Below, piece after piece: positions 17,745 to 25,224 of a stretch of 64,000 nt of DNA. The DNA is from an uncultured Lachnospiraceae bacterium. Lineage in GTDB: Bacteria; Bacillota; Clostridia; Lachnospirales; Lachnospiraceae. The stretch lies in NCBI GenBank assembly GCA_946414885.1, contig CAMKQH010000022.1:1-64000 (forward strand), in the 5' to 3' direction. The position numbers were made by a program, and so were the translations under genes. The notes under the pieces were generated by a model. The model did no database searches and was not told the DNA's origin. It was given only the letters and a program-made list of their open reading frames with translations. The stretch's first letter is position 1. Every line of letters begins with the position of its first letter.

Positions 17745-19712
17745 ATGAAAAGGAAAGTTGTAGGTTTACTATTGGCATTGACGCTGTCCGTTAGCGTCAC
17801 GGCATGCACGAACGTAGCAGAAGTTATGTCAAACTCACAGACGGAAAGCTCCGCTGACAAGACGCAGTCTGACGAAACGGGATCGGAAAAGGACGGTCCC
17901 GGTAAAGACGCGTCCCAAGAGGACGGTTCCGGGGAAGGGAAGACGGATTCCGGAGAGACAAAGGAAAGCATAAAGGAAAAGATTTTATTCACCGGATATT
18001 ACGATGACGTTTATTACGGCGTGAATGAAAAGGGTGAAAAGGTTTCCGAGTACCGCTGGGAAGACGTCCGCAAGGCATTAAAGGAAAAAGGGATCGAAGT
18101 GAACGGTACCGCAGCGGCAATGGGTGACGGACTCATATTCTATTATCAGAGCGAGCCCACGGGAAATCGCTATGCGTACCACGTATATGCCGTGGACGTG
18201 GCATCCCTTACGGTGGCACCCATTTATACCTTAGATGAGGGTTGGTGGCTTGACAATCTTGATTATTATCAAGGCAAAGTTTATCTTACGCTCAATGCCG
18301 ACAATTATCTCAAATCGGAAATGGTATTTGAAAGAACCTCTGAGGGACTGAAATTTGCAGAGGTTGAAAATCCTATGGCAGCAGCCGTTCAGAACACCTT
18401 CGGTTATAATCTGTTTATGTCTTCCGGGAATCAGATCAACCCGAGTGGAAATTGCAGCATCACCAGGGCATTTGAAGAAACCGGGTTTGTCATTGGTTAC
18501 AAGGATAATCAGTATTATAAGATCTCAAAGGGCGGAATCATTACGAAGATTCCCGGAATGCCCTCAGATTATTCTTACAACATGAAGTATGACGCGAAGG
18601 GTGCCGTTTATTCCCTGTATGATAACGAATTAAATCCTAACGCGATCTGCGGCGTGAATTTCGAAGACGGAAAAGCGATAACGGTTTCTGCGGCAAAGCC
18701 GGATGAGTACCAGGGGATTTTGGACTATTACAATGGGAAGGTTTATTACTATACGCACCCCAAGGATTCTTTTGTAATTTATAATAATACCGTTTGGGAA
18801 TACGATCTCGCAACGGGCAAGAATCAGCAATTGTATGCAATGAAAACGGAGCCCGGAGCCACGGACGTTGCCCCGGGAACCCAAGGCTTCCAGATTGTGG
18901 GCGGTGACGCATATTTTATCAGATTAATGGGGGATCAGCTCAAGTGGGTGAAGCGTGAATTGGATGCTGACGGATCGAATTTTATTGATTTGGGACTTTC
19001 CGCCGGGGAAAAGACCGTCTTTCAGTATGGCAACGTTACCTATGACTCCTGCGAGAACAATTGTAAGGGTTGCGGGATTCCCATTACAAAATTCTACGGA
19101 GAAACCTTTCTTTTATTTGATGAGTTTTCTCCCGCCGCGGACAAGATCAATGACGCGCTGATGAAGAACCTGCAGAATCAGATCAAGGAATATCGGGAAT
19201 CTGCGGATCAACGGGAATACTCTACGGAGGAATGTGAATACCACAAACTCTATCCGGAGCATTATTGCGAGACCTATGAGGAGGAAATCTCCGGCGTGCA
19301 GATTTTGAATGAAAAGTACCTGACCGTGGATTACACTGGGTATTGGTACGGCGGCGGTGCACATGGCATGCCCTATATGAATCAGCGCCTGTTTGACCTG
19401 AGCACGGGTGAGGAAAAGACCCTTCAGGATTTCTATCGGGGTTCTTCGAAGGATTTCAAGAAGCTGATCGCGACAAAGACGAAGGAAGATTACCTGTCTT
19501 ATCCGGAAAATGAAAGCCCTTATTTTGCCGGAGACGCGGACACGGTTTATCAGCAGGCGTATGATTATGCGTTACTGGATAAGGGAAACCTGATCTTTGG
19601 CAAAGACGGGATCGACTACTATTATCCTCCTTATGACATGGGATCCTATGCGTCAGGTTATATTTTCATCCATATTTCTTATCAGGAATTGCTTGGACGC
19701 CCGGAATTATAA
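17745..19712 (+). CDS. Lipoprotein with propeller-like N-terminal part and DUF3298/RsiV-like C-terminus
   Basis: A 655-aa lipoprotein: signal peptide with lipobox SVTAC, a Gly/Ser/Asp-rich linker (to about residue 75), and a long region with repeated YY.GKVY-type strands (about 80-430) like DUF5050 propeller proteins. The C-terminal domain (about 480-655) matches DUF4163/DUF3298, e.g. YLTVDYTGYWYGGGAHGMPY and RLFDLSTGEEKTLQDFY. That module is also found in the anti-sigma factor RsiV, where it binds lysozyme; whether this protein binds lysozyme is unknown. AGAAAGGAATC precedes the ATG. A gene fragment begins directly after its stop. Confidence 0.8.
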   Translation: MKRKVVGLLLALTLSVSVTACTNVAEVMSNSQTESSADKTQSDETGSEKDGPGKDASQEDGSGEGKTDSGETKESIKEKILFTGYYDDVYYGVNEKGEKVSEYRWEDVRKALKEKGIEVNGTAAAMGDGLIFYYQSEPTGNRYAYHVYAVDVASLTVAPIYTLDEGWWLDNLDYYQGKVYLTLNADNYLKSEMVFERTSEGLKFAEVENPMAAAVQNTFGYNLFMSSGNQINPSGNCSITRAFEETGFVIGYKDNQYYKISKGGIITKIPGMPSDYSYNMKYDAKGAVYSLYDNELNPNAICGVNFEDGKAITVSAAKPDEYQGILDYYNGKVYYYTHPKDSFVIYNNTVWEYDLATGKNQQLYAMKTEPGATDVAPGTQGFQIVGGDAYFIRLMGDQLKWVKRELDADGSNFIDLGLSAGEKTVFQYGNVTYDSCENNCKGCGIPITKFYGETFLLFDEFSPAADKINDALMKNLQNQIKEYRESADQREYSTEECEYHKLYPEHYCETYEEEISGVQILNEKYLTVDYTGYWYGGGAHGMPYMNQRLFDLSTGEEKTLQDFYRGSSKDFKKLIATKTKEDYLSYPENESPYFAGDADTVYQQAYDYALLDKGNLIFGKDGIDYYYPPYDMGSYASGYIFIHISYQELLGRPEL

Positions 19713-19974
19713 GTCCTCGCGAATGGTTGAGATCCTGCTTGACAAGGCGGGACTAGGCGGGTATTTTAAAGAGGTGTGGTCCAGCGCAGACTTTGACGAA
19801 GTCAAGCCAAGTGCCAACCTCTTTGAGATGGCAGTGAGCAGCGTGCTGAAAGATAACCCTGACTGTAGCCGAAGCGGCATTCTGTTTACGGGCGACACAT
19901 ATGCTACCGATGTCGCGGGGGCGCATCGGGTCGGGCTGAAAGTTGCCTGGATCAACAGGAGAGGGGAAGAAAAA
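19713..19974 (+). pseudogene. 3' fragment of a HAD-family hydrolase gene
   Basis: The frame leading into the next lipoprotein encodes about 86 residues of a HAD hydrolase C-terminus: MVEILLDKAGLGGYFKEVW, then VKPSANLFEMA, then the motif III/IV region FTGDTYATDVAGAHRVGLKV. The cap and the nucleophile motif DxDxT are missing, and the fragment abuts the previous stop. It is a truncated remnant, probably left by a recombination that joined this tail to the lipoprotein upstream. Confidence 0.8.
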
Positions 19975-20817
19975 ATGAAACGCTTTAGGAATTTTGTTAC
20001 GGTAGGTCTTGTCGGCATCATGATCCTTGCGCTTGCAGGGTGCGACGGCAACGGCGGGGCAAGTACGAAGTCTTCGGAGGCTACGGCATCAAGCGTGGAA
20101 TCGCAGGAAAGCGTGACGGAGTTAACTTCCGTGAGTGAGGTGGCTTCTTCAAGCGAAGTGGTTGAAACCTCCAGTGAAGTCGTTGAGACAAGTGAGGCAG
20201 AGGTTCCGGCTCACGTGGAAGTAACGGATCAGTTGGTGATGACGCTTGCGGACGATAGCGGCGAGTATAGCATGATCATTCCCAAGCTCATCGTGGATGG
20301 GAAGGAAGCAACCGCCATCAATGCGGCACTCAAGGAATTCGTTGAGCAAAATCACCCCTTGGAAAAGACAAGCTACATGTATGGGGACACCGAGAAATGG
20401 TATGTTGTCGGGGAAGAGACCAGCTATGAATGGGGCGTTAAGGGAAACATGGTATCCATCGTCATTCGGGCGGATGAAACCTTCACCGACGGATTTTGCT
20501 ATGATATCTTCAATTACAACGTGGACACCCTTGAGGCGGCAAGCAAGGAAGAGGTGATCAAGGCCTTCGGAATGACCGTGGACGAGTTCAACGGGAAGGT
20601 CGCAGATGCTTACAGGGCTGACTGGAACAGCGATACTTATCTGCAGGAGTATATGGCAGATCTTGATAAATCCATTGAGGCGATCCCTTCGAACGCCACT
20701 CCGTTTGTTACGCCAGACGGGAACGCCGGGGCAGCAGGCCTGATCTACTATAGCGGTTCTCAGTTCCCGGAGAGGATCGAGTGCTTTGACCTGGAAACGA
20801 TTGAGACGGTGCGGTAA
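19975..20817 (+). CDS. Lipoprotein, DUF3298/DUF4163-like
   Basis: A 280-aa lipoprotein: signal peptide MKRFRNFVTVGLVGIMILAL with lipobox ALAGC, then a Ser/Glu/Val-rich low-complexity linker with repeats (SSEVVETSSEVVETSE). The folded domain (about residues 80-280; IIPKLIVDGKEATAINAALK ... DGFCYDIFNYNVDTLEAASK) resembles DUF3298-type modules. ATG 19975 follows GGAGAGGGGAAG. The frame is open upstream only because of the fused HAD fragment. It could belong with the larger lipoprotein at 17745, which shares the same domain type. Confidence 0.75.
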   Translation: MKRFRNFVTVGLVGIMILALAGCDGNGGASTKSSEATASSVESQESVTELTSVSEVASSSEVVETSSEVVETSEAEVPAHVEVTDQLVMTLADDSGEYSMIIPKLIVDGKEATAINAALKEFVEQNHPLEKTSYMYGDTEKWYVVGEETSYEWGVKGNMVSIVIRADETFTDGFCYDIFNYNVDTLEAASKEEVIKAFGMTVDEFNGKVADAYRADWNSDTYLQEYMADLDKSIEAIPSNATPFVTPDGNAGAAGLIYYSGSQFPERIECFDLETIETVR

Positions 20818-20818
20818 T

Positions 20819-21017
20819 TGGCGCAAAATTCCGTTTCTCTATGGGGACCGTTTTGTCGGAAGAATTGAGGTTGTGCCAGATCGCAAAAATAGAATTCTAG
20901 TAGTTAAAGGCCTTTGGTGGGAAGCAGGAGTGAGGCAGACAAAAAAGCTTCAAAAAGCCTTGGACCAGACGCTCAATCGTTTCGCAAAGTTCAATGACTG
21001 TGACGGTGTTTCCGCAA
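20819..21017 (+). pseudogene. C-terminal fragment of a YcaQ-like winged-helix protein
   Basis: Directly after the lipoprotein stop the sequence encodes FLYGDRFVGRIEVVPDRKNR, then VVKGLWWEAGVRQTKKLQKA. This is the recognisable C-terminal block of the YcaQ/AlkZ DNA-glycosylase family (YGDxLVGRIxPxxDRK ... VKGLWWE). The rest of the gene, including the catalytic QxQ region, is absent. No start or ribosome site belongs to it. It runs in frame into a GNAT fragment. Confidence 0.75.
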
Positions 21018-21327
21018 GCCAATTGTTGGAGCAATTCGATTTTCGAACCATAAAACAAGAGGAGGCGGATCTGTTTTTGGTGGCAATCGACAGGGAAAGC
21101 GGAAAGATGGCCGGCTTTGTAAATGGGATCGCCACGGATGAGACAAAACTGAGAGATGAGTTTTTTGTCGACGCTGGGCTGCATGATCCCAATGGGAAAA
21201 ACTGGTTCTGACGTGCCTTTCTGATAAGGTGGCGATGTACGAGAAATTTGGGTTTCAAGATCTAGGAGATTCCATGTCACAGTGGGGAGGGGAAAAGTGG
21301 CATGAGATGAACAGAGTTCTTCGTTAA
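21018..21327 (+). pseudogene. Internally deleted GNAT acetyltransferase gene
   Basis: The first part (FDFRTIKQEEADLFLVAIDR ... RDEFFVDAGLHDPNGKN) and, in another frame, the last part (VLTCLSDKVAMYEKFGFQDL ... HEMNRVLR) match the start and end of an AANAT-type GNAT enzyme. The acetyl-CoA-binding middle segment (Q/R-x-x-G-x-G/A) between about 21200 and 21208 is gone, and the N-terminal part also lacks about 40 residues. The frame changes at the junction. The gene is dead. Confidence 0.8.
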
Positions 21328-21332
21328 ATCGT

Positions 21333-21394
21333 TTTACTAATTCAAGACGTTGTGTTATAATAGTCGCAGATGCATTTCGCAATCTGCGACTATT
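21333..21394 (+). promoter_or_regulatory. Promoter and 5'-end hairpin of the esterase gene
   Basis: TTTACT at 21333-21338, a 17-bp spacer and TATAAT at 21356-21361 form a plausible promoter. AATAGTCGCAGAT at 21359-21371 pairs perfectly with ATCTGCGACTATT at 21382-21394. The palindrome overlaps the -10 and the expected start point, so it could be an operator as well as an RNA hairpin. Confidence 0.5.
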
Positions 21395-21415
21395 TTATTC
21401 TAGGAGGGTTACAAA

Positions 21416-22498
21416 ATGAAGAAAGAATGGCCATTGGACGTTGCGTTGTCGTTTGATCCGTATTTTGGAGAGCCGAACCGCGACGGCAATCAGGGGTATG
21501 AGATTTTGCCGGACGGCAAGGTATTGTTCCGCATCAAGGCACCGACAGCAAAGGAGGTTGCCATTGATCAGTTTGGCACCATCACGAAGCTGACCAAGGT
21601 GACGGAAGAGGAATGGGAGGGCGCCGTGGATCTTGGAAGAGGCTTTAAGTACTTCTTCCTGAAGATTGACGGAAATGAAGTGCTCAACCCCTATCTTCCC
21701 ATCGGTTTTGGGTGCTGTCGCCCCATGAACTTTGTGGACGTGCCGGTTCCCGGGGAAGAGGACTGGGATCAGCTTCCCGGCATTCCTCACGGCGCCGTGA
21801 CCAGAAGATATTTTGAGTCATCCGTGAGCGGAAAGCTGGAAATCTGCCTGGTTTACACGCCTGCGAATTATGATCCCGCGAAGAAATATCCCGTACTCTA
21901 CTTACAGCACGGCTACGGTGAGAACGAGACCGGCTGGATCTATCAGGGACATGCGGGCCGCATTGCAGACAAGCTGATCTATGAGGGAAAGATGACGGAG
22001 ATGATCATCGTCATGGGTTATGGCATGACTTCGACGAACAATCCCGCGCTCCGCTTTGGCGCCTTCACGGAAGTGATCGTAAAGGATCTGATTCCTTATA
22101 TCGAAAAGACCTACAACGTTTATACGGACAAGTGGCATCGCGCCATGGCAGGTCTTAGCATGGGCAGCTATCAGACGAGCCAGGTGACCATGTCCCATCC
22201 CGAGCTGTTCAGCTACGTTGGCGTGTTCAGCGGTTTCATGAGCTTCCCCCGCCCTGACGGATCGAAGGAGCAGCATCTGGAAATTCTTGAGGATGCTGAG
22301 AAGTTCAACTCCAGCTACAAGGTATTCTACCGCGCCATGGGCACGGAGGACAATTACTTTGCAAGCTTCGAGCATGACGACGAGATGCTTAAGGACAAGC
22401 CCCTGAATATCACGAGAAAGACCTTCCCCGGCGGCCATGACTGGAGCGTGTGGAGAAGATGCATCCACGACTTCCTGCCTATGATCTTCAAAGATTAA
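21416..22498 (+). CDS. Cytoplasmic esterase, CBM48/E-set plus CE1-type alpha/beta hydrolase
   Basis: The 360-aa protein has an N-terminal Ig-like E-set region (about residues 15-95; VLFRIKAPTAKEVAIDQFGT). The hydrolase domain (about 110-360) has LQHGYGENETGW (oxyanion loop), GLSMGSYQT (nucleophile Ser) and PGGHDWSVWR (catalytic His). This layout is seen in enterochelin-esterase-like and acetyl-xylan/feruloyl esterases of gut Clostridia. No signal peptide is present, so it acts inside the cell, probably on imported ester-decorated oligosaccharides. A strong ribosome site (GGAGGG) precedes the ATG. Confidence 0.88.
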   Translation: MKKEWPLDVALSFDPYFGEPNRDGNQGYEILPDGKVLFRIKAPTAKEVAIDQFGTITKLTKVTEEEWEGAVDLGRGFKYFFLKIDGNEVLNPYLPIGFGCCRPMNFVDVPVPGEEDWDQLPGIPHGAVTRRYFESSVSGKLEICLVYTPANYDPAKKYPVLYLQHGYGENETGWIYQGHAGRIADKLIYEGKMTEMIIVMGYGMTSTNNPALRFGAFTEVIVKDLIPYIEKTYNVYTDKWHRAMAGLSMGSYQTSQVTMSHPELFSYVGVFSGFMSFPRPDGSKEQHLEILEDAEKFNSSYKVFYRAMGTEDNYFASFEHDDEMLKDKPLNITRKTFPGGHDWSVWRRCIHDFLPMIFKD

Positions 22499-22578
22499 GC
22501 GTCGTGAAAACATAGTGTCCCAAAGCTTACGGATGCGTAAGATTCACGCTTCAAACTGTAAGCTGAATCGATGGATGG

Positions 22579-22640
22579 AAAAAGCCACCTTCGGTATACT
22601 TAAATCATCAAGTGAAACAAGTATGCAGGAGGTGGCTTTT
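22579..22640 (+). promoter_or_regulatory. Hairpin that would hide the vanZ-family ribosome binding site
   Basis: AAAAGCCACCT at 22580-22590 is the exact complement of AGGTGGCTTTT at 22630-22640, and ATACTT/AAGTAT extend the stem inward. The pairing buries GGAGGTGG, the ribosome site of the gene starting at 22641. This suggests translational control by a ligand, temperature or upstream translation. Seen in sequence; the regulatory effect is inference. Confidence 0.55.
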
Positions 22641-23237
22641 ATGATGACTTGGGTAAACAGTATTTTAGAGGGTTTCAGAATTTTCGGTTGCTATGCGCTT
22701 CCGGTATTTGTACCCGTGACGGTAATCCCCATGATCCTTTCCAAAAAGTACAACCTCCTTGAGGTCCTTTTGAAGGAAGCCTTCATCCTTTACATGTGCT
22801 GCGTGGTGGCACTGGTATTCCTTCCCCTGCCCAGTATGGAGAAGGCAGCGAACCTGAGCTATCAGTATCAGCTGATTCCTCTGTATTCCATCATCCGCAT
22901 CAAGAATCATTTCTGCGCGCAGGAGATTCTTCAGGTGGTGTTCAACGTGATCATGACCATTCCCTTCGGCATGTACCTGAAGTACTACTACGGAATGAAT
23001 GCAAAGAAGGTTCTTCTTTACGGCATTGGCCTTACGGTTCTCATCGAGGTTGGCCAGCTGACCGGTCTTTTCTTTATCTTCAAGGGTTCCTACCGCCTGT
23101 TCGACGTGGATGACCTGATCTGCAATACGATGGGTGCCATGATCGGTTATTGGATGGTATGCAAGACATGGAAGCATCTGCCTGTGCTGGAGAGCTTTGA
23201 CAGAGAGATCGCAGTAAGAAAGCCTGTGATGAATTAG
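22641..23237 (+). CDS. VanZ-family membrane protein
   Basis: A 198-aa protein with about five hydrophobic helices. It has the VanZ-like core: LVFLPLPSMEK after the second helix, NVIMTIPFGMYLKYY (the typical N-x-x-x-x-I/V-P-F/L-G segment), then IEVGQLTGLFFIF and FDVDDLICNTMGAMIGYW, the D-x-D-D-x-x-x-N-x-x-G signature. VanZ proteins are linked to teicoplanin/lipoglycopeptide tolerance and envelope functions. ATG 22641 follows AGGAGGTGG. The hairpin just upstream pairs with this site. It appears to be a single-gene unit. Confidence 0.85.
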   Translation: MMTWVNSILEGFRIFGCYALPVFVPVTVIPMILSKKYNLLEVLLKEAFILYMCCVVALVFLPLPSMEKAANLSYQYQLIPLYSIIRIKNHFCAQEILQVVFNVIMTIPFGMYLKYYYGMNAKKVLLYGIGLTVLIEVGQLTGLFFIFKGSYRLFDVDDLICNTMGAMIGYWMVCKTWKHLPVLESFDREIAVRKPVMN

Positions 23238-23611
23238 AAAGGTTTCTTCTTACCTTTGAACTTCTGTCAGAATCATACAAATTACGATTTCGGGGTGGCA
23301 TGTACGGAAGTTTTGATTGCAGACACGCGTAAGGAAGCAAAGTGCGAAATTGCGTGTACGGATTTTTGAGGGATACATGCGAAAAACATTTTGACAGAAA
23401 ATACGTGTAAATGTTGCAGGTAATGCTTGAATTAGTCGAAAAAAAGACACGCTAAAAGTGGCAATATGAATATATGCGTGTAGAGAGAAATTTTGCATAC
23501 ACGTGAATTTGGTAAATTAAATAATTACCGTGTATGTTGTCATTCAAGGAGCGTTTGGTTTGTTGTAATGATGCAGAAAGTCTGGAATGATGAAAGTGTT
23601 TTGGAGCAAAA
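23238..23611. other. Non-coding gap of 374 bp with CGTGTA words
   Basis: No coding frame is supported here. The word CGTGTA recurs (about 23361, 23404, 23477, 23530), and CATACACG at 23496-23503 pairs with CGTGTATG at 23529-23536. These may be operator half-sites for the following hydrolase gene, but no clear promoter was identified. Confidence 0.35.
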
Positions 23612-24466
23612 ATGGGTAGAAATCTAAAAAAAGGGAAAATCATGCGTATTATAATCATTGTCATTGTGTTGGCGGCAATTCTTTTAATCGGATGGAACAA
23701 GCTTCAGGAGTATTTCTTCTTTCATCCGTGGAATGACCTGACTTCCTATCGAAAGCTTCAGAAGCTGGATGAGTTTCAGGAGATTGTGATCAAGAATGAG
23801 GAAGTGAATCTGTCGGGCTGGTTTTGGAATCTCCAGAAGACGGAAGGACCGGCGCCGCTGGTCATTTTCTTTACCGGCAATGCCCAGAATTCTTCCAATA
23901 CGATGTATCATTATTACGAATCCGGAAAAATGAAGGACGTGTTTGGAGGGTATAATCTGATGATCGTCGATTATCCCGGATATGGCATGAGCAAGGGAAA
24001 ACCGTCAGATGACAGTATGTTTGTCGCTTCAAATTATGTTTTTGAATATGCGTCAAACATGCAGGAAGTGGATAAAGACAAGATTGTGATCATGGGATAC
24101 AGCATTGGAACGGGGGTTGCCACGTATTGTGCCAGTAAGAACGCCGCCAGTGGATTGATCTTGGTTGCGCCATATGACAAGGCCCTTAGTTTGTATAATG
24201 ATGCGATAGACAGTTTTTACGGTCCCATGGAAAGCCTTGCAAAATATCGGTTTGATTCGGTAACCTATGCCAAGGACGTACAAGAGCCAACGATCATTTT
24301 CACGTCCAAGGGGGATGAGGTGATCAGTTACAAACATTCGCTGAGTTTGGCGGAGAAGTTCCCGGAATTGAAGGACGTGGTGATCCTGGAGGGCGTGGAT
24401 CATAATGGATATTTTTCAAGAAAAGAGGTATTGGAGGGGATCCGGGGATTTTTAGAGGGGGAATGA
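23612..24466 (+). CDS. Membrane-anchored alpha/beta hydrolase
   Basis: A 284-aa protein with one N-terminal helix (about residues 11-30, IIIIVIVLAAILLIGW) that anchors an extracytoplasmic hydrolase domain. The serine elbow is GYSIGTG, the preceding strand IVDYPGYGMSKGKPSDDS, and the C-terminal His lies in EGVDHNGYFS. This fits the BEM46/YqiA-like alpha/beta hydrolase group. ATG 23612 has GGAG 7 bp upstream; an ATG at 23642 would drop 10 residues and still keep the helix. It ends the region before the agr array and is followed by a terminator. Confidence 0.8.
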   Translation: MGRNLKKGKIMRIIIIVIVLAAILLIGWNKLQEYFFFHPWNDLTSYRKLQKLDEFQEIVIKNEEVNLSGWFWNLQKTEGPAPLVIFFTGNAQNSSNTMYHYYESGKMKDVFGGYNLMIVDYPGYGMSKGKPSDDSMFVASNYVFEYASNMQEVDKDKIVIMGYSIGTGVATYCASKNAASGLILVAPYDKALSLYNDAIDSFYGPMESLAKYRFDSVTYAKDVQEPTIIFTSKGDEVISYKHSLSLAEKFPELKDVVILEGVDHNGYFSRKEVLEGIRGFLEGE

Positions 24467-24502
24467 GGCCTTTTTTCCTATGAGATGAATGACGGGACAT
24501 AC

Positions 24503-24545
24503 GGAACCGACAGCGGATTTTAGAATTCGCTGCCGGTTCTTTTTA
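24503..24545 (+). terminator. Rho-independent terminator before the agr array
   Basis: GGAACCGACAGCGGA pairs with TCGCTGCCGGTTCT (one mismatch), followed by five T. The same ACCGGC-type stem recurs after the lipoproteins ending at 30004 and 34236. Confidence 0.85.
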
Positions 24546-24573
24546 CAGTGCAGGAAGAAAGAAGGTGAATATG

Positions 24574-24672
24574 GTGATCAAATCACAAAATAAATGACGC
24601 GAATACTTAATTTTGTCAATTAACGGCGTAAATTTGCTACTTCCATAAAAATCTTCTTTCAGAGGTTAGAAT
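24574..24672 (+). promoter_or_regulatory. AgrA-box cassette promoter, copy 1
   Basis: The palindrome GTGAT-CAA-ATCAC is at 24574-24586. Direct half-sites TTAATTTTG and GTAAATTTG have their G at 24615 and 24636 (21 bp apart), and TAGAAT is at 24667-24672, 31 bp after the second G. Spacing is identical to copies 2-4. Two 9-bp direct repeats with a 12-bp gap is the known layout of AgrA/LytTR sites. No -35 match is seen, as expected for an activator-dependent promoter. Confidence 0.75.
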
Positions 24673-24683
24673 AATCTTGAAGG

Positions 24684-24738
24684 CTCAACGTATAGTTTTG
24701 TGTTGTATGAAGCAAGGATACTGAAGGGACTTGAGTAT
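24684..24738 (+). pseudogene. Remnant of agrD (leader deleted, ring Cys lost)
   Basis: The 3' end of agrD survives here: CTCAACGTATAGT aligns with CTCAGCGTGCAGT of intact copies, followed by diverged codons for S-F-V-L-Y-E and the GGACTTGAGTA end. The Cys codon TGC has become TAT (Tyr), and everything from the ribosome site to the N-S of the core is deleted just after CTTGAAGG. The promoter in front is intact and now feeds the small secreted-protein and lipoprotein genes directly. Confidence 0.8.
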
Positions 24739-24852
24739 AAGAGAAGTGATGGGATAAAATGGAATGAGGTGAGTCCAATGTTTTACGGAAACAGATGTTG
24801 ATAATAATTACAAGTCATATTATTCTAATTTATAGAAAGTGAGGAATTGCTT

Positions 24853-25176
24853 ATGAAAAAAGTAATTGTAGCTTTATGTTCGGTGATGGTAGTTTTCGCA
24901 TGTAACATGCTTATGCCCATGTCCGTTCTTGCTGAAGAACGCGCATGTAATCATGAGTATAGCATAGAGGTTCCAGGTACCTATAATGGACACTATACGC
25001 ATCCATATTTAATTGAAAATGGAATGCAGGGTCCTGTTTATGGCACTTGTTACGTAACTTATACATGTGATTGTATCTATTTGGAATGCCATCTTTGTGG
25101 ACACGTGGATTACAGTCATCCGCTCAATTGTAATAATTATCGAAATTACGTTCACAGTGCCAATTGCGGACAATAG
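24853..25176 (+). CDS. Small secreted Cys/His-rich protein (cassette 1)
   Basis: A 107-aa pre-protein. The signal peptide is about residues 1-27 (MKKVIVALCSVMVVFAC ... SVLA, cleavage before EER). The mature domain has an SHPY-like THPY, the block NGMQGPVYGTCYVTYTCDC, C-x-x-C-G (CHLCGHVDYSHP), and an ending VHSANCG. The same pattern recurs in the proteins at 31616 and 34705 and in the fragment at 37343, so it is a paralogous family unknown to me. The spaced Cys suggest disulfides or metal binding. It sits between the AgrA-box promoter and a large lipoprotein, as in each cassette. Confidence 0.75.
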   Translation: MKKVIVALCSVMVVFACNMLMPMSVLAEERACNHEYSIEVPGTYNGHYTHPYLIENGMQGPVYGTCYVTYTCDCIYLECHLCGHVDYSHPLNCNNYRNYVHSANCGQ

Positions 25177-25224
25177 TGTAATAATCATAGTGTAATGAGT
25201 GGTAAGTGTTAGGGGGTTGACGGC

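Noticed and set aside
19597..20817. A 406-aa fusion protein
   Set aside because: The long frame joins overlap with the previous lipoprotein, a HAD fragment and a complete lipoprotein that has its own ribosome site and signal peptide at 19975.
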